From assembly GCF_019145205.1 (NCBI RefSeq), contig NZ_JAHSTT010000004.1, positions 372,001-436,000 of the forward strand: a stretch of DNA of 64,000 nt. The letters are read 5' to 3'. The position numbers and the translations under genes are program-made. Every line of letters starts with the position of its first letter. The stretch's first letter is position 1. Origin of the DNA: Pseudomonas khavaziana (GTDB taxonomy: Bacteria > Pseudomonadota > Gammaproteobacteria > Pseudomonadales > Pseudomonadaceae). Shown in pieces: positions 1-9,086 of the stretch. The notes under the pieces were generated by a model that saw only the letters and a list, made by a program, of their open reading frames with translations, did no database searches and was not told the origin of the DNA.

Positions 1-43
1 ACCAAGGAGCCCGCACCAACTAACTGATTCACCTAGCTTCAAT

Positions 44-130
44 GTGGGAGGGGGCTTGCTCCCGATAGCAGTGTGTCATTCAAGGCATCAGTGACTGAAC
101 CACCGCCATCGGGAGCAAGCCCCCTCCCAC
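44..130. repeat. REP doublet (GGGAGCAAGC-type inverted pair)
   Basis: Two inverted copies of a REP-type unit. The left arm reads GTGGGAGGGGGCTTGCTCCC, the right arm is its reverse complement, and about 45 bp of variable spacer lies between them. The same unit recurs at many intergenic sites in the window. It ends about 55 bases before the permease start. Confidence 0.9.
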
Positions 131-185
131 ACTCAGGCAATTGAATGCCAAACAACACAAAAATAAAAAAGATCCGAGGTGTTGC

Positions 186-1535
186 ATGACCGAGTTAGTC
201 GAACCGCAGATTCCTGCCGCGCCCGCCATGGTGCGGCTGCCCCTCTTGCAACTGATTCTGGTAGGCCTGCAACACGTCTTGTTGATGTACGGCGGCGCCG
301 TCGCCGTGCCCCTGATCATCGGCCAGGCCGCGGGCTTGAGCCGTGAAGAAATCGCGTTCCTGATCAACGCCGACCTGCTGGTAGCCGGGATCGCTACCAT
401 GGTGCAATCGTTCGGCATCGGCCCTGTGGGCATCCGCATGCCGGTGATGATGGGCGCCAGTTTTGCCGCCGTCGGCAGCATGGTCGCCATGGCAGGCATG
501 CCCGGTATCGGCTTGCAGGGCATCTTCGGCGCAACCATCGCCGCCGGGTTCTTCGGCATGCTCATCGCGCCGTTCATGTCCAAGGTCGTACGCTTTTTCC
601 CGCCGCTGGTGACCGGTACCGTGATCACCGCCATCGGCCTCTCGCTGTTTCCCGTGGCCGTGAACTGGGCCGGGGGTGGCAGTGCCGCCGCCACGTTCGG
701 CTCACCGATCTATCTGGCGATTGCCGCTTTGGTATTGGCCACCATCCTGCTGATCAACCGTTTCATGCGCGGCTTCTGGGTCAACATCTCGGTGTTGATC
801 GGCATGGCGCTGGGCTACGGCTTGTGCGGCCTGCTCGGCATGGTCGACCTCAGCGGCCTGGCCCTGGCACCGTGGGTGCAGGTGGTAACGCCGCTGCACT
901 TTGGCATGCCCAGGTTCGAGTTGGCGCCGATCCTGTCGATGTGTCTGGTGGTGGTGATCATCTTTGTCGAGTCCACCGGTATGTTCCTCGCCCTGGGCAA
1001 GATCACCGATCAGGAGGTCACACCGAAGATGCTGCGTCGCGGCTTGCTGTGTGATGCCGGCGCGTCGTTCTTTGCCGGTTTCTTCAACACCTTTACCCAT
1101 TCCTCCTTCGCGCAGAATATCGGCCTGGTACAGATGACAGGCGTGCGCTGCCGCTCGGTCACCATCATGGCCGGCGCATTTTTGATTGTGCTGAGCCTGC
1201 TGCCCAAGGCGGCCTACCTGGTGGCATCGATTCCACCCGCGGTACTCGGCGGCGCGGCGATTGCCATGTTCGGCATGGTGGCGGCGACCGGGATCAAGAT
1301 CCTGCAGGAAGCCGACATTGCTGATCGCCGTAACCAGTTGCTGGTAGCGGTAAGCATCGGCATGGGCCTGATCCCCGTGGTACGCCCGGAGTTCTTCGCG
1401 CAATTGCCGCTATGGATGAGCCCGATTACCCATAGTGGCATCGCTATGGCCACCCTCAGCGCGTTGTCGCTGAACATACTGTTCAACATCCTGGGCGGCG
1501 CTGAGCGCGTTGCCGTTGAGCACGTCCACACCTGA
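186..1535 (+). CDS. NCS2-family nucleobase (uracil/xanthine-type) permease
   Basis: Inner-membrane nucleobase:cation symporter of the NCS2/NAT family, 449 aa. The protein is hydrophobic throughout, with about 12-14 membrane segments. The family signature is visible as QNIGLVQMTG followed by VRCR (about residues 309-322), preceded by a FVEST motif near residue 260 in the transport-site helix. The ATG at 186 is preferred because GAGGT lies just upstream; a TTG at 141 would add 15 residues without a ribosome binding site. A Tsx-like outer-membrane channel follows on the same strand, so the pair plausibly moves bases or nucleosides across both membranes. Substrate (uracil, xanthine or urate) cannot be settled from sequence alone. 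Confidence 0.9.
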   Translation: MTELVEPQIPAAPAMVRLPLLQLILVGLQHVLLMYGGAVAVPLIIGQAAGLSREEIAFLINADLLVAGIATMVQSFGIGPVGIRMPVMMGASFAAVGSMVAMAGMPGIGLQGIFGATIAAGFFGMLIAPFMSKVVRFFPPLVTGTVITAIGLSLFPVAVNWAGGGSAAATFGSPIYLAIAALVLATILLINRFMRGFWVNISVLIGMALGYGLCGLLGMVDLSGLALAPWVQVVTPLHFGMPRFELAPILSMCLVVVIIFVESTGMFLALGKITDQEVTPKMLRRGLLCDAGASFFAGFFNTFTHSSFAQNIGLVQMTGVRCRSVTIMAGAFLIVLSLLPKAAYLVASIPPAVLGGAAIAMFGMVAATGIKILQEADIADRRNQLLVAVSIGMGLIPVVRPEFFAQLPLWMSPITHSGIAMATLSALSLNILFNILGGAERVAVEHVHT

Positions 1536-1767
1536 AGCATGCTCCATTGTCGTCCTGCGCGCGCTGTAACGGCGCACTTGAGCCCAGACGTAGGAGCCAG
1601 TATTCTCCGCGCCCGCTTGAATCGACGGTTTTTAACCGCCTTGGCGCGGCTTTTGCTGTAAGCATAAAAGCTGACCAATCAGATGATTTTTTCAGCGAAT
1701 CCAAAGGCGCCACATCAGAGCGCCAGATTAAAAAAACATAAAAAAACTTTAACTCGGGAGCAACCGA

Positions 1768-2553
1768 ATGAAACCTATGTTCAAGGGCCTGGTGCTGGCA
1801 GGATCCCTGCTGGCCGCCGGCCAAGCCGGAGCCGGCGACTTGTTGCAGTGGCAGAACAACAGCCTGACTTACCTGTGGGGCAAGAGCTTTACCGTCAACC
1901 CGCAGATCCAGCAAACCGTCACCTTCGAACATGCTGACGCATGGAAGTATGGCGACAACTTCTTCTTCCTCGACCGCATCTTTTACAACGGCAAGGAAGA
2001 CGGCAATGTCGGCCCCAATACTTACTACGGCGAGTTCAGCCCACGATTGTCATTCGGCAAGATTTTCGACAAGGACCTGTCGTTCGGCCCGATCAAGGAT
2101 GTGTTGCTGGCCTTCACCTACGAGTTCGGCGAAGGCGATAACGAGTCCTACTTGCTCGGTCCTGCCATCGACTTGAACATTCCTGGCTTCGACTACTTCC
2201 AGCTGAACTTCTACCAGCGCCAGACCGAAGGCAACCGCCCGGGTGACGGTGTCTGGCAGATCACCCCGGTGTGGTCGTACACCATTCCAGTGGGCAACTC
2301 CGACGTATTGATCGACGGATTCATGGACTGGGTGGTGGACAACGACAAGAACGCCCGTGGTACTTATCACGCCAACCTGCACTTCAACCCGCAGGTCAAA
2401 TACGACCTGGGCAAGGCGCTGCATTGGGGCGACAAGCAGTTGTATGTGGGTTTTGAATACGACTACTGGAAGAACAAGTACGGGATTGAAGACAGCGGCG
2501 CGTTCAAGACAACCCAGGACACGGCGAGCTTCCTGGTCAAGTACCACTTCTGA
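1768..2553 (+). CDS. Tsx/OmpK-like outer-membrane nucleoside channel
   Basis: Outer-membrane beta-barrel protein, 261 aa. It has a signal peptide (positively charged start, hydrophobic core LVLAGSLLAAG, likely cleavage after AGAG near residue 22), many alternating aromatic strands, and a C-terminal Phe (VKYHF) typical of BAM substrates. The pattern LLQWQNNSLTYLWG just after the signal peptide resembles the Tsx/OmpK nucleoside-channel family. GGGAG seven bases before the ATG supports the start. The 232-bp gap after the permease could hold its own promoter. Role as a nucleoside or base porin is inferred from the family and from the neighbouring NCS2 permease. Confidence 0.85.
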   Translation: MKPMFKGLVLAGSLLAAGQAGAGDLLQWQNNSLTYLWGKSFTVNPQIQQTVTFEHADAWKYGDNFFFLDRIFYNGKEDGNVGPNTYYGEFSPRLSFGKIFDKDLSFGPIKDVLLAFTYEFGEGDNESYLLGPAIDLNIPGFDYFQLNFYQRQTEGNRPGDGVWQITPVWSYTIPVGNSDVLIDGFMDWVVDNDKNARGTYHANLHFNPQVKYDLGKALHWGDKQLYVGFEYDYWKNKYGIEDSGAFKTTQDTASFLVKYHF

Positions 2554-2573
2554 TTGAACACCGCAGGTCAAAT

Positions 2574-2660
2574 GTGGGAGGGGGCTTGCTCCCGATGGCG
2601 GCGATTCAATCACAGATACTTTGAATGACACACCGCTATCGGGAGCAAGCCCCCTCCCAC
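2574..2660. repeat. REP doublet (GGGAGCAAGC-type)
   Basis: Inverted pair of REP units filling the gap between two convergent genes (Tsx-like and patatin-like). It ends 2 bp before the patatin stop codon, so both transcripts run into it and it may act as a bidirectional 3-prime end structure. Confidence 0.9.
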
Positions 2661-2662
2661 AT

Positions 2663-3811
2663 TTAGCTCTGCGTCAGGCCGAGGAATCGCGACAACTCCT
2701 CACGCTTGGCCAGCGCATCCTTGCGCCCCAACTCGATCAACTCGCTGCAATACCCCGCCTCGAACAATAAATAACTCAATACCCCCGCCCCACTGGTCTT
2801 GGTCGCCCCCGGCCCACGCAGGAACAGGCGCAACGCCGCCGGCAATTCCTGGCGATGCCGCGCAGCGATCTCGTCGATCGGCTGGCTGGGCGCAATCACC
2901 AGCACTTCCACCGGCGCCGGGCCCTGTACCGCTGCATCAGCAGGCACGACGCGGCTGAACTGGTTCAAACGCTCCAGCAGTTCGATATCGCTTTCCAGGC
3001 TGTCGATGAAGGTGCTGTTGAGCATATGCCCGCCAATTTGCGCCAGGGTCGGTTCCTGGCCGGTGTAGGTGCGTTGCATCGAAGGTTCATTGCCCCGTGG
3101 GTTGCCGCTCACGCCGACCACCAATACGCGGCTGGCGCCCAGGTGCAGGGCCGGGCTGATCGGCGCCGACTGGCGCACCGCGCCATCGCCGAAGTACTCC
3201 TGATCGAGCTTGACCGGCGCAAACAACAGCGGAATCGCCGAACTCGCCAGCAGGTGCTCCACCGTCAGTTGGGTGGGCACGCCGATCCGTCGATGGCGCA
3301 ACCACGCATCGATGGTGCCGCCACCCTGATAGAAGGTCACCGCCTGCCCGGATTCATAACCGAAGGCCGTGACCGCCACCGCCTGCAAATGCTTGCAACG
3401 AATGGCTTCGTCGATGCCGTCGAGGTTCAGGCGTTCTTGCAACAATTGGCGCAGCGGCGAGCTGTTGAGCAGCGCCACTGGCACCTGGGCGCCCAGGCCC
3501 AGCAGGCTGTGGATGAGGAAACGACTGGCCTGGCGTATCACCCCCGGCCAGTCGCTGCGCAGCACTTGGTGACTGCGAAAGCCCTGCCAGAACGCCGTCA
3601 ATCGTTGAATAGCCGCACGGAAATCGGTGGCCCCGCTGGCCAGGCTCACCGCATTGATCGCACCAGCCGACGTGCCGACAATCACCGGAAAAGGATTCGG
3701 CGCCCCTGGCGGCAGCAACTCGGCAATCGCCGCCAATACCCCCACCTGATACGCCGCTCGCGCCCCGCCGCCGGAAAGAATCAAGCCTGTGACCGGTTCA
3801 ACTGGGCGCAT
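2663..3811 (-). CDS. Patatin-like phospholipase
   Basis: Patatin-family serine lipase/acyl hydrolase, 382 aa. It has the glycine-rich oxyanion motif GGGAR at residues 14-18, the nucleophile elbow GTSAG with Ser48, and the catalytic Asp in a DGA motif near residue 209, so the Ser-Asp dyad is complete. No signal peptide is apparent, so a cytoplasmic or inner-membrane-associated role is likely. It lies 30 bp downstream of the lipid A acyltransferase on the same strand, probably in one transcript, which suggests a role in membrane lipid turnover. Its substrate cannot be deduced. Confidence 0.88.
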   Translation of the reverse strand: MRPVEPVTGLILSGGGARAAYQVGVLAAIAELLPPGAPNPFPVIVGTSAGAINAVSLASGATDFRAAIQRLTAFWQGFRSHQVLRSDWPGVIRQASRFLIHSLLGLGAQVPVALLNSSPLRQLLQERLNLDGIDEAIRCKHLQAVAVTAFGYESGQAVTFYQGGGTIDAWLRHRRIGVPTQLTVEHLLASSAIPLLFAPVKLDQEYFGDGAVRQSAPISPALHLGASRVLVVGVSGNPRGNEPSMQRTYTGQEPTLAQIGGHMLNSTFIDSLESDIELLERLNQFSRVVPADAAVQGPAPVEVLVIAPSQPIDEIAARHRQELPAALRLFLRGPGATKTSGAGVLSYLLFEAGYCSELIELGRKDALAKREELSRFLGLTQS

Positions 3812-3841
3812 TGCGTCACTCCATGTGGGAAAAGCCAGCGC

Positions 3842-4777
3842 TTATCGGCGGCGTTTTTCGTACAACTTCGGCTCGCCCGCCGGCCGGCTCTTGAAGCGGC
3901 GGTGGGTCCACAGGTATTGCTCGGGGCATTCGCGTACCGAGGCTTCGACCCATTGGTTGATGCGCAGGCAGTCGATTTCGTCGGTTTCGCCGGGGAAGTC
4001 GGTCAACGGCGGATGGATCACCAAGCGGTAACCGCTGCCATCGGCCAGGCGTTCCTGGGTGAATGGCACGACCAGCGCCTTGCCCAGGCGTGCGAATTTG
4101 CTGGTAGCGGTGACAGTGGCGGCCTGGATGCCGAACAGCGGTACGAAGATACTTTGTTTCGCGCCGTAGTCCTGGTCCGGTGCGTACCAGATGGCGCGGC
4201 CGGCCCGCAGCAGCTTGAGCATGCCGCGCACGTCGTCGCGCTCCACGGCCAGGGAATCGAGGTTGTGGCGTTCGCGGCCACGGCGCTGGATAAAGTCGAA
4301 CAGCAGGTTGCCGTGCTCGCGGTACATGCCATCGATGGTGTGTTTCTGCCCCAGCAGCGCCGCGCCGATTTCCAGGGTGGTGAAGTGCAAGGCCATCAGG
4401 ATCACGCCCTTGCCTTCCAAATGCGCCTGCTTGAGATGCTCCAACCCTTCGACATGGGCCAGGCGCGCCAGGCGCGGCTTGGGCCACCACCAGCTCATGG
4501 CCATCTCAAAGAAGGCGATGCCGGTGGAGGCGAAATTTTCCTTGAGCAGGCGTTTGCGCTCCTTGGCGGACTTTTCCGGGAAGCACAGCTCAAGGTTGCG
4601 CGCCGCGATACGGCGGCGATCGCCGGCCACGCGATACATGCCCGCGCCCAGCAGGCGACCAATGGTCAACAGCGCCCGGTACGGTAACTGGGTGACCAGC
4701 CACAGCAGGCCGAGCCCCAGCCACAGCAGCCAAAAACGCGGGTGAAGAAATACAGCTCGAAAACGCGGGCGATCCAT
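3842..4777 (-). CDS. htrB: Lipid A late acyltransferase (LpxL/HtrB family)
   Basis: Inner-membrane acyltransferase of lipid A biosynthesis (LpxL/LpxM family), 311 aa. An N-terminal membrane anchor ([14 protein letters not shown]) is followed by the acyltransferase domain with the HX4E catalytic motif at H131 and E136 (HFTTLE) and a later QDYG-type segment. The ATG at 4777 (MDRPRF) is chosen over a TTG seven codons upstream. The gene is divergent from minC, as in P. aeruginosa, where the htrB-type gene also sits beside minCDE. Which lipid A position is acylated cannot be told from sequence. Confidence 0.88.
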   Translation of the reverse strand: MDRPRFRAVFLHPRFWLLWLGLGLLWLVTQLPYRALLTIGRLLGAGMYRVAGDRRRIAARNLELCFPEKSAKERKRLLKENFASTGIAFFEMAMSWWWPKPRLARLAHVEGLEHLKQAHLEGKGVILMALHFTTLEIGAALLGQKHTIDGMYREHGNLLFDFIQRRGRERHNLDSLAVERDDVRGMLKLLRAGRAIWYAPDQDYGAKQSIFVPLFGIQAATVTATSKFARLGKALVVPFTQERLADGSGYRLVIHPPLTDFPGETDEIDCLRINQWVEASVRECPEQYLWTHRRFKSRPAGEPKLYEKRRR

Positions 4778-4896
4778 TACAGATTCCGGTAAAGACAAGG
4801 GCCGCGCATTCTACAACGGTTCGACTCGGCTTGCGGCGGGTGAGTGTTCTCGTTATAAGTCTCGACACTTTTCGTGACAAGCCGCTTTCGCCGACC

Positions 4897-5634
4897 ATGA
4901 GCCAAACCGAACCGCTAGACCAAGATCCCGTGTTCCAGCTGAAAGGCAGCATGCTCGCCATTACCGTGCTGGAACTGGCCCGCAATGACCTCGACGCCCT
5001 GGACCGCCAACTGGCCGCCAAGGTCGCCCTGGCGCCGAACTTCTTCAACAACGCCCCGCTGGTGCTGGCCCTGGACAAACTTCCGGCCGGCCAAGGGGCG
5101 ATTGATTTGCCCGGGCTGATGCGCGTATGCCGCTCCCATGGCCTGCGTACCCTGGCGATTCGCGCCAGCCGTATCGAAGACATTGCCGCGGCCATCGCCA
5201 TTGAACTGCCAGTACTGCCACCGTCCGGCGCGCGCGAGCGCCCGCTCGAACCATTGGTCGGTGAAGAAAAGAAAAAACCGGAAAAACCACCCGAACCTGC
5301 GATCAAGCCGACAAAGATCATCACCTCGCCCGTACGCGGCGGGCAGCAGATTTACGCCCAGGGTGGCGACCTCGTGGTGATCTCCTCGGTCAGCCCGGGG
5401 GCGGAACTTCTTGCCGATGGCAACATCCATGTATACGGCCCGATGCGCGGACGCGCCCTTGCCGGCATCAAGGGTGATACCAAGGCCCGGATTTTTTGCC
5501 AGCAGTTGACCGCTGAGCTAGTGTCCATCGCAGGCCAGTACAAGGTTTCAGAAGATTTGCGCCGCGATCCGCTGTGGGGGGCTTCGGTGCAGGTCAACCT
5601 GTCGGGCGATGTGTTGAACATCATCCGTCTTTAA
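4897..5634 (+). CDS. minC: Septum site-determining protein MinC
   Basis: Inhibitor of FtsZ ring assembly; with MinD it blocks division at the poles. The protein has 245 aa. The N-terminal domain (about 1-100, [18 protein letters not shown]) is joined by a Lys/Pro-rich linker (about 115-140) to the C-terminal beta-helix (about 145-245) with the VRGGQQIYA and [15 protein letters not shown] segments that bind MinD. The ATG at 4897 matches the start of the P. aeruginosa protein as recalled; the TTG at 4831 lies in the intergenic leader. The linker is shorter than in P. aeruginosa (263 aa). minD follows after an unusually long 200-bp gap. Confidence 0.96.
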   Translation: MSQTEPLDQDPVFQLKGSMLAITVLELARNDLDALDRQLAAKVALAPNFFNNAPLVLALDKLPAGQGAIDLPGLMRVCRSHGLRTLAIRASRIEDIAAAIAIELPVLPPSGARERPLEPLVGEEKKKPEKPPEPAIKPTKIITSPVRGGQQIYAQGGDLVVISSVSPGAELLADGNIHVYGPMRGRALAGIKGDTKARIFCQQLTAELVSIAGQYKVSEDLRRDPLWGASVQVNLSGDVLNIIRL

Positions 5635-5797
5635 CGGATACTGCCGCATTTTCCAAGCATCTCTAGACTCTGATAGCAAAGCGAAACCGGCAAGACTTGT
5701 GTAGGACTATTTGGAAGTTGGTGTTTCCCGGTGGAAACTCCTTCTTTTTCCTGCAAAGGCTGTCCGCCTGCAGCGAGTTCCAAGAGATGTTTTTCAG

Positions 5798-5816
5798 GGA
5801 CTGAAAAGTCCTTTTT
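5798..5816 (+). terminator. Weak hairpin plus T-run in the minC-minD gap
   Basis: GGACT-GAAA-AGTCC forms a 5-bp stem with a GNRA-type tetraloop and is followed by five T residues, 18 bases before the minD start. It looks like a weak intrinsic terminator or attenuator, or a leader structure that controls minD translation. The short stem keeps confidence low. Confidence 0.3.
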
Positions 5817-5834
5817 CCTTAGGGGTGAAACACC

Positions 5835-6647
5835 TTGGCCAAGATTCTCGTGGTTACATCCGGCAAGGGTGGTGTGGGTAAGACCACCACCAGCGCCGCT
5901 ATCGGTACCGGCCTCGCTCTGCGCGGCCACAAGACAGTCATCGTCGACTTCGACGTCGGTTTGCGTAACCTCGACCTGATCATGGGCTGCGAACGCCGCG
6001 TGGTGTATGACTTCGTCAACGTGGTGAACGGCGAAGCCAACCTGCAACAGGCCCTGATCAAGGACAAGCGCCTTGAAAACCTGTACGTGCTGGCCGCCAG
6101 CCAGACCCGTGACAAGGACGCGCTGACCAAAGAAGGCGTGGGCAAGGTCCTCGCCGAGCTGAAAGAAACCTTCGAATACGTGGTATGCGATTCCCCGGCG
6201 GGTATCGAGACCGGTGCTCACCTGGCGATGTACTTCGCCGATGAAGCCATCGTGGTGACCAACCCGGAAGTCTCCTCGGTCCGTGACTCGGACCGCATGC
6301 TGGGCCTCCTGGCCAGCAAGTCCAAGCGCGCCGAAGAAGGCCAGGACCCGATCAAGGAACACCTGCTGCTCACCCGCTACAACCCTGAGCGCGTCAGCAA
6401 TGGCGAAATGCTCGGCGTTGAAGACGTGAAGGAAATCCTCGCCGTGACCCTGCTGGGCGTGATCCCGGAATCCCAGGCCGTGCTTAAGGCATCCAACCAG
6501 GGCGTGCCAGTGATCCTCGACGATCAGAGCGACGCCGGCCAGGCGTACAGCGATGCCGTGGATCGCTTGCTGGGCAAGACCGTGGAACACCGCTTCCTCG
6601 ATGTCAAGAAGAAGGGATTCTTCGAGCGTATCTTTGGAGGCAACTAA
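5835..6647 (+). CDS. minD: Septum site-determining ATPase MinD
   Basis: Membrane-cycling ATPase that recruits MinC and is displaced by MinE, 270 aa. It has the deviant Walker A GKGGVGKT at residues 10-17 (signature Lys11, catalytic Lys16), a Walker B-like VIVDFDVGLRN, and a C-terminal amphipathic membrane-targeting helix (KKKGFFERIFGGN). The start is TTG: translation from TTG gives the canonical start MAKILVVTSG, and AGGGGTG lies upstream. minE begins 3 bases after the stop, so the two are translationally linked. Confidence 0.97.
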   Translation: MAKILVVTSGKGGVGKTTTSAAIGTGLALRGHKTVIVDFDVGLRNLDLIMGCERRVVYDFVNVVNGEANLQQALIKDKRLENLYVLAASQTRDKDALTKEGVGKVLAELKETFEYVVCDSPAGIETGAHLAMYFADEAIVVTNPEVSSVRDSDRMLGLLASKSKRAEEGQDPIKEHLLLTRYNPERVSNGEMLGVEDVKEILAVTLLGVIPESQAVLKASNQGVPVILDDQSDAGQAYSDAVDRLLGKTVEHRFLDVKKKGFFERIFGGN

Positions 6648-6650
6648 ACA

Positions 6651-6905
6651 ATGAAATTTCTCGACTTCTTTCGCGCCAACAAAAAGCCAAGTACCGCGTC
6701 GGTAGCGAAAGAGCGTCTACAGATCATCGTGGCGCACGAACGCGGCCAACGCAGCACGCCGGACTACCTGCCAGCCTTGCAGAAGGAACTGGTGGAGGTG
6801 ATCCGCAAGTACGTCAATATCGGTAACGATGACGTGCATGTCGCCCTGGAAAATGACGGCAGTTGCTCGATTCTGGAACTCAATATCACCCTGCCCGATC
6901 GTTGA
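6651..6905 (+). CDS. minE: Cell division topological specificity factor MinE
   Basis: Antagonist of MinCD that drives MinD off the membrane and confines division to midcell. It has 84 aa, the usual length. The N-terminal membrane-targeting segment (MKFLDFF) is followed by the anti-MinCD helix/strand ([13 protein letters not shown]) and the C-terminal topological specificity domain ([20 protein letters not shown]). It follows minD by 3 bp, with GGAGG inside the end of minD as its ribosome binding site. Confidence 0.97.
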   Translation: MKFLDFFRANKKPSTASVAKERLQIIVAHERGQRSTPDYLPALQKELVEVIRKYVNIGNDDVHVALENDGSCSILELNITLPDR

Positions 6906-6953
6906 TCGAAAGGGCGGTCGCCACGGCGGCTCTGCTACCTGGCCCCTGTACTG

Positions 6954-7054
6954 CTGTAGGAGCGAGCTTGCTCGCGAAAAACTCAACGGCACCGCGTTCA
7001 TTCAGGTGAAACGCGGTGTTCTCAGGTTCTTCGCGAGCAAGCTCGCTCCTACAG
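6954..7054. repeat. REP doublet (GAGCAAGCTCGC-type)
   Basis: Second repeat family. CTGTAGGAGCGAGCTTGCTC on the left is the inverted copy of the right arm ending GCTCGCTCCTACAG, with about 50 bp between. It sits between minE and the pseudouridine synthase. Confidence 0.9.
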
Positions 7055-7107
7055 GGTGAGGGGGCAGTCAGTGGAGCCGCCGTTGGCGTTTGTTACGAGG
7101 CTGTTTA

Positions 7108-7743
7108 ATGCCGCTGTCCAATATCCATATCCTGCATCAGGACGACGCTGTCCTGGTGGTGAACAAGCCGACCCTGCTGCTTTCAGTACCAGGTCGCGCC
7201 GATGACAACAAGGATTGCCTGATTACCCGCCTGCAGGAAAACGGTTACCCCGAAGCCCGTATCGTCCACCGGCTTGACTGGGAAACCTCGGGGATCATCC
7301 TGCTGGCCCGGGATGCCGACACCCACCGCGAACTGTCACGCCAGTTTCACGACCGCGAAACAGAAAAAGCCTACACCGCCCTGGCCTGGGGCCAGCCGGA
7401 ACTGGACAGCGGCAGCATCGACCTGCCCCTGCGCTACGACCCGCCGACCAAGCCACGGCATGTGGTGGACCACGAGTTCGGCAAGCACGCCCTGACCTTC
7501 TGGAAAGTGCTGGAGCGTTGTGGCGACTGGTGCCGGGTAGAGCTGACGCCAATCACCGGGCGCTCGCACCAGTTGCGTGTGCATATGCTCTCCATCGGGC
7601 ATCCGTTGCTGGGTGATGGCTTGTATGCCCATGAACAAGCGTTGGCTGCCTGGCCGCGGCTGTGCCTGCATGCAAGCATGTTGAGCTTCACCCATCCACA
7701 AAGCGGCGAGCGCTTGCGCTTCGAGTGCCCTGCCCCCTTTTAA
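7108..7743 (+). CDS. rluA: RluA-type pseudouridine synthase
   Basis: Pseudouridine synthase of the RluA family, 211 aa, which isomerises U in 23S rRNA and, for RluA itself, tRNA position 32. The signature HRLDWETSG lies at residues 54-62 with catalytic Asp57, and GRSHQLRVHM, the second conserved block, is further on. There is no S4 domain, consistent with RluA rather than RluB/E/F or RluC/D. The ATG at 7108 (MPLSN) is preferred over an upstream start at 7090. It follows minE as in P. aeruginosa. Exact target uridines are inferred from the family. Confidence 0.88.
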   Translation: MPLSNIHILHQDDAVLVVNKPTLLLSVPGRADDNKDCLITRLQENGYPEARIVHRLDWETSGIILLARDADTHRELSRQFHDRETEKAYTALAWGQPELDSGSIDLPLRYDPPTKPRHVVDHEFGKHALTFWKVLERCGDWCRVELTPITGRSHQLRVHMLSIGHPLLGDGLYAHEQALAAWPRLCLHASMLSFTHPQSGERLRFECPAPF

Positions 7744-7762
7744 GCTGCGAACACGGGTAAAT

Positions 7763-7840
7763 GTGGGAGGGGGCTTGCCCCCGATGGCGGAGTGTCAGTC
7801 ACTGTATGTGCTCACTGACACACCGCAATCGGGAGCAAGC
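7763..7840. repeat. REP doublet, left part, split by the IS
   Basis: Left arm and most of the right arm of a GGGAGCAAGC-type doublet. The right arm stops at GGGAGCAAGC (7840), where the IS begins. The missing end (CCCCTCCCAC) reappears at 9087-9096 after the element. Confidence 0.92.
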
Positions 7841-7911
7841 TGAACTGGCCTAATGATTTTGGACACTTCAATCGGGCGCTATGATAGCGCCCAAATATGA
7901 GGTGTTTGGAT

Positions 7912-8214
7912 ATGCGTAAATCTTATTCGAGTGAGTTCAAGCTCAAGGCTGCCAGCATGGTGCTGGATGAAGGCCAGCCGGTTACTGAGGTCTGTGCCAG
8001 CCTGGATATCGGCCCCACAGCCCTACGCCGCTGGATCGATCAAGTGCAAAAAGAACGCTTGGGCTCGACTCCGGTAGGGGCCAAGGCGATTACCGCTGAT
8101 CAACGAGAAATCCAGAGGCTCAAAGCTCTGCTTAGAGAGAAAGACCTGGATATCGAAATCCTAAAAAAGGCCAGTGCTCTCCTGCTTTTGGACGCCAAAG
8201 ATCATTCACGCTGA
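7912..8214 (+). CDS. IS3-family OrfA (helix-turn-helix protein)
   Basis: First reading frame of the IS, 100 aa. It begins MRKSYSSEFKLKAA, typical of the IS3/IS911 OrfA DNA-binding domain, with a helix-turn-helix (about residues 10-45, PVTEVCASLDIGPTALRRW) and a C-terminal leucine-rich coiled coil (IQRLKALLREKDLDIEILKK) used for multimerisation. OrfA alone usually regulates transposition. The ATG at 7912 follows GAGGTG. Its end overlaps the frameshift site that makes the OrfAB transposase. Confidence 0.92.
   Translation: MRKSYSSEFKLKAASMVLDEGQPVTEVCASLDIGPTALRRWIDQVQKERLGSTPVGAKAITADQREIQRLKALLREKDLDIEILKKASALLLLDAKDHSR
8163..8169 (+). other. Programmed -1 frameshift site (A AAA AAG)
   Basis: The heptamer AAAAAAG lies in the orfA frame as A-AAA-AAG, the standard IS3-family slippery sequence. 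After slipping back one base the frame stays open with no stop into the transposase catalytic domain, so an OrfAB fusion can be made. Confidence 0.85.
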
Positions 8215-8258
8215 TCGATGAGCTGGACGAGCAGTACGGCGTTAAAAGGTGTTGTCGG

Positions 8259-9047
8259 GTGTTTGGGATCAACCGCAGTAGCTTCTACGCCTGGCGCCAG
8301 CGCAAAGGCAGAGCAAATCCCGAACGGGACAAGCTCAAAGCCGCGCTGGTCAGGCACCACAAGGCGTCCAGAGAGTCGGCCGGCGCACGTACTTTGTCCA
8401 AGGAGCTACAAGCCAAAGGGCATCGTATCGGACGTTACATGGCTCGCAGTTTGATGCGTGAAGCTGGCATCGCTAGTCGTCAGCGCAGGCGCCATAAGTA
8501 CAAGTCGCCGGGCGTGGAGGCCTTGGTAGCGCCGCACATGCTCAAGCGGAAATTTGACGTGACGGCGGTTAATCAGGTGTGGTGTGGCGACGTGACTTAC
8601 ATCAAGGTCGGCAAGCGGTGGATGTACTTCGCAGCCATTTTGGATCTGTACGCTCGCAGGATCGTAGGCTGGTCGTTCTCGATGATTTCCGATGCCAACC
8701 TGACCTGCGAAGCACTAGGCATGGCAGTGGAGCTACGTGGCCATCCTCAGGATGTGTTGTTTCATTCTGACCAAGGTTGTCAGTACACCAGTCATAAATT
8801 CAGAAATTTGCTGCTGAAACATGGATTTAGGCAAAGCATGAGTCGTAAAGGCGAGTGCTGGGACAACGCTCCAATGGAGCGTTTCTTTGGCAGTTTGAAG
8901 TCGGAGTGGGTGCCTGAAGCGGGTTACAAACTCGAACATGAGGCCCGAGCAGACGTGCAGCGCTATGTCTCGCGCTACAACATCAGCAGACCTCATAGCT
9001 ACAACGACTACCGGTCGCCGGTCTCGAAGGAAAGGTTGGCGGCGTGA
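8259..9047 (+). CDS. IS3-family OrfB (DDE transposase catalytic part)
   Basis: Catalytic half of the transposase, 262 aa counted from a GTG at 8259. The functional product is probably OrfAB made by frameshifting at 8163-8169, since the frame is open back to that site. An HTH_21-like segment ([22 protein letters not shown]) precedes the rve/RNase H-fold domain. The DDE residues are visible: D in WCGDVTYI, D in FHSDQGCQY, and E in [14 protein letters not shown], 35 residues after the second D as expected. There are no internal stops, so the element should be active. Confidence 0.93.
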   Translation: MFGINRSSFYAWRQRKGRANPERDKLKAALVRHHKASRESAGARTLSKELQAKGHRIGRYMARSLMREAGIASRQRRRHKYKSPGVEALVAPHMLKRKFDVTAVNQVWCGDVTYIKVGKRWMYFAAILDLYARRIVGWSFSMISDANLTCEALGMAVELRGHPQDVLFHSDQGCQYTSHKFRNLLLKHGFRQSMSRKGECWDNAPMERFFGSLKSEWVPEAGYKLEHEARADVQRYVSRYNISRPHSYNDYRSPVSKERLAA

Positions 9048-9086
9048 ACCTTAATCAGTGTCCAAGATTACTTGACCAGTTCAAGC

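Larger units (their letters stand above)
7841..9083 (+). mobile_element. IS3-family insertion sequence, intact, 1243 bp
   Basis: Terminal inverted repeats of about 26 bp with a few mismatches: the left end is TGAACTGGCCTAATGATTTT and continues GGACAC, and the right end reads inward as TGAACTGGTCAAGTAATCTT and continues GGACAC. The ends are TG...CA as in IS3-family elements. It is flanked by AGC on both sides (7838-7840 and 9084-9086), a 3-bp target duplication. It holds orfA and orfB joined by an A6G slippery site. All parts look functional. The subgroup was not determined. Confidence 0.95.
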
